Shown piece by piece: positions 60,412 to 64,000 of a stretch of 64,000 nucleotides of DNA. A program made the translations under genes and the position numbers. Positions within the stretch are counted from its first letter, which is position 1, and every line of letters begins with the position of its first letter. Source of the stretch: DAOTVC01 sp034437215 (lineage in GTDB: Bacteria; Chloroflexota; Anaerolineae; B4-G1; SLSP01); contig DAOTVC010000129.1 of assembly GCA_034437215.1 (NCBI GenBank), positions 1 to 64,000 of the forward strand, read 5' to 3'. The notes under the pieces are model-generated. The model saw only the letters and a list, made by a program, of their open reading frames with translations, had not been told where the DNA came from and did not search any database.

Positions 60412-61743
60412 ATGGCTATCAAAAAATTGGCACCGAGTGAAGAGGTCAGCCCGAGCGAGGAGCTGGCGTTGCACAAAATGTGGATTATCGAGAAGCTACA
60501 ACAGTCCCTCAACGGTGACGGGGAGTTGCTGCCCACGGAGCAGATCAAGCAGCGTATTCGCGAGGGCTTCGACGCCCTCTACCGCTACCTACGTCTGTCC
60601 CTCCCCCCGGAGCGTCGCCAAGCACTCTTCGACGAGATCGTCGCCGACCTCCTGGGATACGGTCCCTTAGAGGAGCTGCTCAACGACGACTCGGTCACCG
60701 AGGTGATGGTCAACGGTCCCCAACAGATCTACGTGGAGCGCAACGGCAAGGTGACGCTCACGGACGTGCGCTTCACCAACAACGACCACGTGCGGCGCAT
60801 CATCGAGAAGATCATCCGGCCCCTGGGCCGGAATATCGATCGCCGCTGGCCCCTCGTGGATGCCCGCCTTCCCGACGGCTCCCGCGTCAACGCCGTAATC
60901 CCACCCTGCGCCATCGATGGCCCCTCCATCACCATCCGCAAATTCGGCAAGGAGAAACTCACCGTCGAGGATCTTCTCAACTACGGCTCTCTGTCGTCCG
61001 AGATGGCAGAGTTCCTGCGCGTCTGTGTCATCTCCAAGCTCAACATCCTGGTCTCGGGGGGAACGGGCTCGGGAAAGACGACCCTGCTCAACGTGCTCTC
61101 GAGCTTCATCCCCGACGACGAGCGCATCGTGACCATCGAGGACGCCGCCGAGCTGCGTCTGAACCAGAGCCACGTCGTGCGTCTGGAGACCAAGCCTCCC
61201 GAACCCGAAGATACCCAAGGACGGCCAGTGGCCATTCGGGATCTCGTCATCAACTCCCTGCGCATGCGCCCCGAACGAATCATCGTAGGCGAGTGCCGTG
61301 GTGGAGAGGCCCTGGACATGCTCCAGGCGATGAACACGGGCCACGACGGCAGCCTCACCACCGTGCACGCCAACACGCCCCGCGACACCATCTCCCGTCT
61401 CGAGACCCTGGTGCTCATGGCGGGGATGGACCTCCCCCTCTTGGTCGTCCGCAAGCAGATCACCTCTGCCATCAATCTCATCGTGCAGCAGGCACGCCTG
61501 CGCGACGGCTCCCGCAAGGTGACGAGCATCACCGAGGTCCAGGGGTTGGAGGGGGACACCGTCGTGATGCAGGAGATCTTCTCCTTCGAAGAGCAGGGAG
61601 AGGAGGATGGGAAGGTCATAGGGCGCTTCCGTCCCCAGGGGATTCGCCCCAGCTTCATGCCCCGGCTCAAGGCCCACGGCTTCGACCTGCAGCCCGCGAT
61701 CTTCATGGATCGGGAGAGCGGTCTCCAGAAACGGCGCTTCTAG
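60412..61743 (+). CDS. cpaF: CpaF/TadA-type secretion ATPase
   Basis: 443 aa. GGAGGAAA precedes the ATG. N-terminal helical part (about 1-80), then LLGYGPLEELLNDDSVTEVMVNGPQQIYVERNGK (CpaF N-terminal domain), Walker A SGGTGSGKTTLLN (about 217-229), Asp box IVTIEDAAELRL, His box TGHDGSLTTVHANTP with Walker B IIVGECRGGEALD. This ATPase drives assembly of Flp/Tad pili or type II/IV-like secretion. No tadB, tadC, pilin or prepilin peptidase genes are near, so it is an orphan here or its locus is split. Confidence 0.93.
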   Translation: MAIKKLAPSEEVSPSEELALHKMWIIEKLQQSLNGDGELLPTEQIKQRIREGFDALYRYLRLSLPPERRQALFDEIVADLLGYGPLEELLNDDSVTEVMVNGPQQIYVERNGKVTLTDVRFTNNDHVRRIIEKIIRPLGRNIDRRWPLVDARLPDGSRVNAVIPPCAIDGPSITIRKFGKEKLTVEDLLNYGSLSSEMAEFLRVCVISKLNILVSGGTGSGKTTLLNVLSSFIPDDERIVTIEDAAELRLNQSHVVRLETKPPEPEDTQGRPVAIRDLVINSLRMRPERIIVGECRGGEALDMLQAMNTGHDGSLTTVHANTPRDTISRLETLVLMAGMDLPLLVVRKQITSAINLIVQQARLRDGSRKVTSITEVQGLEGDTVVMQEIFSFEEQGEEDGKVIGRFRPQGIRPSFMPRLKAHGFDLQPAIFMDRESGLQKRRF

Positions 61744-61787
61744 CGAGCCGGAACCGGGGAGGGGGAAGCGGGACAGTCCGCCCCCCA

Positions 61788-62357
61788 TCACTTCTCCACC
61801 ACAACCCAGAAGTTGATCCCCCCTTCGTGCAGGGTGACCCGTCCCCCTGCCTCCTGGAAGAGCCGGGCGAGCTCTATCGGGGGATAGAAGCGGCTGCGCA
61901 TCAGCGCCAGCCGTTCCGCCAACGCCACCAGCTTCACGATAAAGCGGCGCACGTCAGGCTCCTCGATGACGATACGCCCACCCGGAGCCAGCACCCGCAA
62001 CAGCTCCGCGGCAGCAGCCCCGTGACGCCAGAAGTGGTGAAAGGCATCGACGGCGATGACCCGCTCAAAACTTCCCGAGGCAAGGGGCAGTCGCTCCGAG
62101 GGCGCCAGCAGGGTGCCGCAGCAGCCCTTCTCCTGCGCCTGGCGCAACATCCCCGACGAAGGATCGACGATGAAGAGGCGCGCGCCCTGCTCCGTCAGCA
62201 GGCGGGTCACCCGCCCGGTCCCCCCCCCGACGTCCAGAAGGCGCTGACCCGCTTGCAGATCGAGGAGCACCTTCAACCGCTCGATGTCGGGCGAGTGGAT
62301 GACCCGCTCGTAGATGGGGGAGAGCAGATCGAAGAGATCAATCGGAGGACGCGGCAT
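61788..62357 (-). CDS. Class I SAM-dependent methyltransferase
   Basis: 189 aa. SAM motif I LLDVGGGTGRVTRLL (about 40-54), motif II acid LFIVDPSSGML, motif post-I RVIAVDAFHHF and ELLRVLAPGGRIVIEEP. Resembles UbiE/COQ5-type methyltransferases in general plan but shorter. Acceptor unknown. It begins 1 base before the stop end of pfkA on the same strand, so the two probably share a message. Confidence 0.88.
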   Translation of the reverse strand: MPRPPIDLFDLLSPIYERVIHSPDIERLKVLLDLQAGQRLLDVGGGTGRVTRLLTEQGARLFIVDPSSGMLRQAQEKGCCGTLLAPSERLPLASGSFERVIAVDAFHHFWRHGAAAAELLRVLAPGGRIVIEEPDVRRFIVKLVALAERLALMRSRFYPPIELARLFQEAGGRVTLHEGGINFWVVVEK

Positions 62358-62358
62358 C

Positions 62359-63498
62359 TTACGCCTCCCCGGAGCGCTGCCGCAGCTCCACGATGGTCTC
62401 CCGCCAGGCCCCCAGGCAGATGTCGAGGGCCAGTGCGGTGTCGATGAGATCGCTCTCCACAGGGACGAGCTTCTGCTTGGAGATGGCCTCCTCGATGGAT
62501 ACGGAGACGATATCGTCGCCTCTCAAGGCCACCATGTGCCCCAACTTCCCCTCAGCGATAAGGTGTACCGCCATCACACCGAAGCGACTGGCCAGGAGGC
62601 GGTCGAAAGCCGAAGGGGAACCGCCCCGCTGCAGATAGCCGAGAACCATGGTACGCACCGCCGTCTCGGTCCGCTCACGGATCTCGCGGGCCACCTGCTC
62701 ACCGATCCCGCCCAGGCGGGGCATAGCCCCGGGCCGCTCCTTCTGCTCGTAGACCCGCTTCCCACCCTCCGGCTGCGCCCCCTCGGCGGCGACGACGATG
62801 CTGTAGTTAGCACCCCCGGTGTAGCGCTGGCGAATTTTCGCGGCCACACAATCGGGATCGTAGCGGATCTCGGGGATGAGGATGATGTCGGCGTCACCGG
62901 CTATCCCGGCCTCCAGCGCAATCCACCCGGCGTCCCGGCCCATCACCTCCATGATGATGACGCGGTGGTGGCTCTCGGCGGTCGTGTGGAGCTTGTCCAG
63001 CGCCTCGATGGCCGTGTTGATGGCGGTATCGAAGCCGAAGGTCACCTGGGTAATGAGGATGTCGTTGTCGATGGTCTTGGGGACCCCTACCGCCTTGAAA
63101 CCCTTCTCGATGAGCTCCTGGGTGATCCGCATCGAGCCGTCGCCGCCGATGACGACGACGGCGTCCAGGTCCAGCACCCGTGCCATCTCCACCACCCGGT
63201 CCGAGACGTCGACGACCTGCTCCTCCCCATCGACCTCGATGATGTAGTTGAAGGGATCGGCCCGGTTGGTCGTTCCCAGGATGGTCCCACCACGGGAGAG
63301 AATTCCGCGCACCGATGCCATCTCCAGGGTACGCACCTTCCCCGGCTGGATGAAGCCCTCGAACCCGTCCTCGATTCCCAACACCTTCCAGCCATACTCG
63401 TTGAGGGCCGTCTTGACCACCGCTCGAATGACTGCGTTCAGCCCCGGTGCATCCCCGCCGCCCGTGAGAACACCGATCCTTTGAATCTCGTCAACCAT
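62359..63498 (-). CDS. pfkA: 6-phosphofructokinase
   Basis: 379 aa, a longer-type PFK. ATG at 63498 after GGAGGGGA. Motifs: N-terminal GVLTGGGDAPGLNAVIRAVV, IGGDGSMRITQEL, VPKTIDNDILIT with catalytic Asp, VMGRDAGWIALEAGI, IPEIRYD and YLQRGGSPSAFDR. Gly in GGDGS predicts ATP use, but Lys in PKTIDND is the residue typical of PPi-type enzymes (ATP-type: PGTIDND). This mix is also found in the actinobacterial group of ATP enzymes. Commits glucose to glycolysis. Confidence 0.93.
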   Translation of the reverse strand: MVDEIQRIGVLTGGGDAPGLNAVIRAVVKTALNEYGWKVLGIEDGFEGFIQPGKVRTLEMASVRGILSRGGTILGTTNRADPFNYIIEVDGEEQVVDVSDRVVEMARVLDLDAVVVIGGDGSMRITQELIEKGFKAVGVPKTIDNDILITQVTFGFDTAINTAIEALDKLHTTAESHHRVIIMEVMGRDAGWIALEAGIAGDADIILIPEIRYDPDCVAAKIRQRYTGGANYSIVVAAEGAQPEGGKRVYEQKERPGAMPRLGGIGEQVAREIRERTETAVRTMVLGYLQRGGSPSAFDRLLASRFGVMAVHLIAEGKLGHMVALRGDDIVSVSIEEAISKQKLVPVESDLIDTALALDICLGAWRETIVELRQRSGEA

Positions 63499-63541
63499 GG
63501 AATCCCCTCCTAGATGGGTCATTCGTTACTACACTACACCC

Positions 63542-63570
63542 ATTGTAATCACTCCCTCCTCAAGCTACAA
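63542..63570 (-). promoter_or_regulatory. pfkA promoter
   Basis: Minus strand: TTGTAG (63570-63565), 17-base spacer, TACAAT (63547-63542). Confidence 0.65.
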
Positions 63571-63619
63571 GTCCTGAATCCCGGCGGGCATCTACTCAAC
63601 AACTCTTCTCCAACATTTG

Positions 63620-63647
63620 TTGTCATTCTACCGGCACAAGGTACAAT
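63620..63647 (+). promoter_or_regulatory. Promoter of the gene at the window end
   Basis: TTGTCA (63620-63625), 16-base spacer, TACAAT (63642-63647). The palindrome CAACATTTGTTG (63611-63622) overlaps the -35 and could be an operator. Confidence 0.55.
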
Positions 63648-63687
63648 GCACTTTGGAACCTGATCCCCTACCAAGGATAGAGGAGAG

Positions 63688-64000
63688 ATGGCACGTTTTA
63701 CCTACATTCCCGTCGCTTCGGGGCTGCACACCGAAGAGACCCTCAGCCGCCTCATCGAAGCGTACGTCCCCGCTCTTGCCACCTTAGGCGGCAAGAGAAT
63801 GTCCCCCGCAGAGCTCGGAGGCGAACTACCCCAGCTCATCTTCGTCGTCACAGGGGGCACAGAGCAGAGGGCACTCGAGATCCAGGAGCACCGGCGTACT
63901 CGACGGCCCGACGAACCGGTCTACCTCCTCGCCCACCCGGGCCACAACTCCCTGCCTGCGGCTCTCGAGACCCTGGCCCGCCTCAGAGAGGCAGGGATTC
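63688..64000 (+). CDS. Partial gene, sugar-isomerase-like N-terminus (uncertain)
   Basis: 104 codons then the window ends. ATG at 63688 follows AGAGGAGAG. Reads MARFTYIPVASGLHTEETL, then QLIFVVTGGTEQRALEIQEH and EPVYLLAHPGHNSLPAALETLARLREAG. The pattern recalls the first domain of L-fucose/L-arabinose-isomerase-like proteins, but too little is present to be sure. Confidence 0.55.
   Translation, partial: MARFTYIPVASGLHTEETLSRLIEAYVPALATLGGKRMSPAELGGELPQLIFVVTGGTEQRALEIQEHRRTRRPDEPVYLLAHPGHNSLPAALETLARLREAGI

Overview
The window is GC-rich bacterial chromosome, densely coded on both strands and broken by intergenic islands of small inverted-repeat elements. Gene content suggests a Chloroflexota bacterium, probably of the Anaerolineae/Caldilineae side. 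The pointers are a membrane-anchored baseplate-J-like protein beside ruvX and mltG, Pro/Thr-rich linkers in surface proteins, a very large GH13-like protein, lone pstS and cpaF genes, a tungsten aldehyde:ferredoxin oxidoreductase, and LCP and MurJ proteins. This assignment is inference; no rRNA, tRNA or ribosomal-protein gene is present to anchor it. I see no CRISPR array, prophage, integrase or transposase gene.

Layout. 1-1803: Fe-S aldo/keto reductase and an unknown gene separated by a small inverted-repeat element. 2099-6431: type III pantothenate kinase, ECF transporter (EcfT, a fused double EcfA ATPase) and a divergent S component, plausibly a vitamin (perhaps pantothenate) uptake locus. 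6716-11764: PAP2-like protein, GT4 glycosyltransferase, multi-domain sensor kinase and PstS-like lipoprotein in one chain of overlapping genes. 11847-15971: SurE, a Tiki/ChaN-like lipoprotein, and the oxidoreductase. 16304-19480: baseplate-J-like protein, RuvX, MltG. 19537-22521: decayed HepT, PH-domain protein, Nudix hydrolase, DUF3795 protein and an acidic unknown. 22826-28475: an operon of LCP protein, metallophosphoesterase and a 1054-aa membrane protein, likely for envelope polymers. 28908-33575: a 38-aa membrane peptide, a membrane/coiled-coil protein and the GH13-like protein. 33641-36561: murJ and a C39-like peptidase. 37203-38207: adenosine deaminase.

38741-45922 holds two tandem copies of a three-gene ABC-2 exporter (ATPase, permease, permease), duplicated together with promoter and terminator. 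45983-49370 is a sugar ABC importer. 49776-53358: UbiA-type prenyltransferase, esterase, P-loop protein, SpoIIE-like phosphatase, YajC. 53697-56181: another ABC-2 exporter. 56840-58922: zinc-ribbon protein and a ParB-like/UspA/UspA fusion. 58943-64000: remnant of a chloramphenicol-phosphotransferase-like kinase, alpha/beta hydrolase, small membrane protein, CpaF ATPase, methyltransferase, 6-phosphofructokinase, and the start of a gene running off the end.

The least ordinary content is the repeats. At least five families (called A-E here) of non-autonomous, MITE-like elements fill the gaps. A carries perfect 5-bp target duplications at three sites, and one A copy sits inside a B copy whose uninterrupted relative is 13 kb away. 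C makes 9-bp duplications, and one C copy sits inside a D copy. E copies lie between genes in such a way that one end supplies the stop codon of the upstream gene and the other carries a promoter-like -35/-10 pair just before the next gene.
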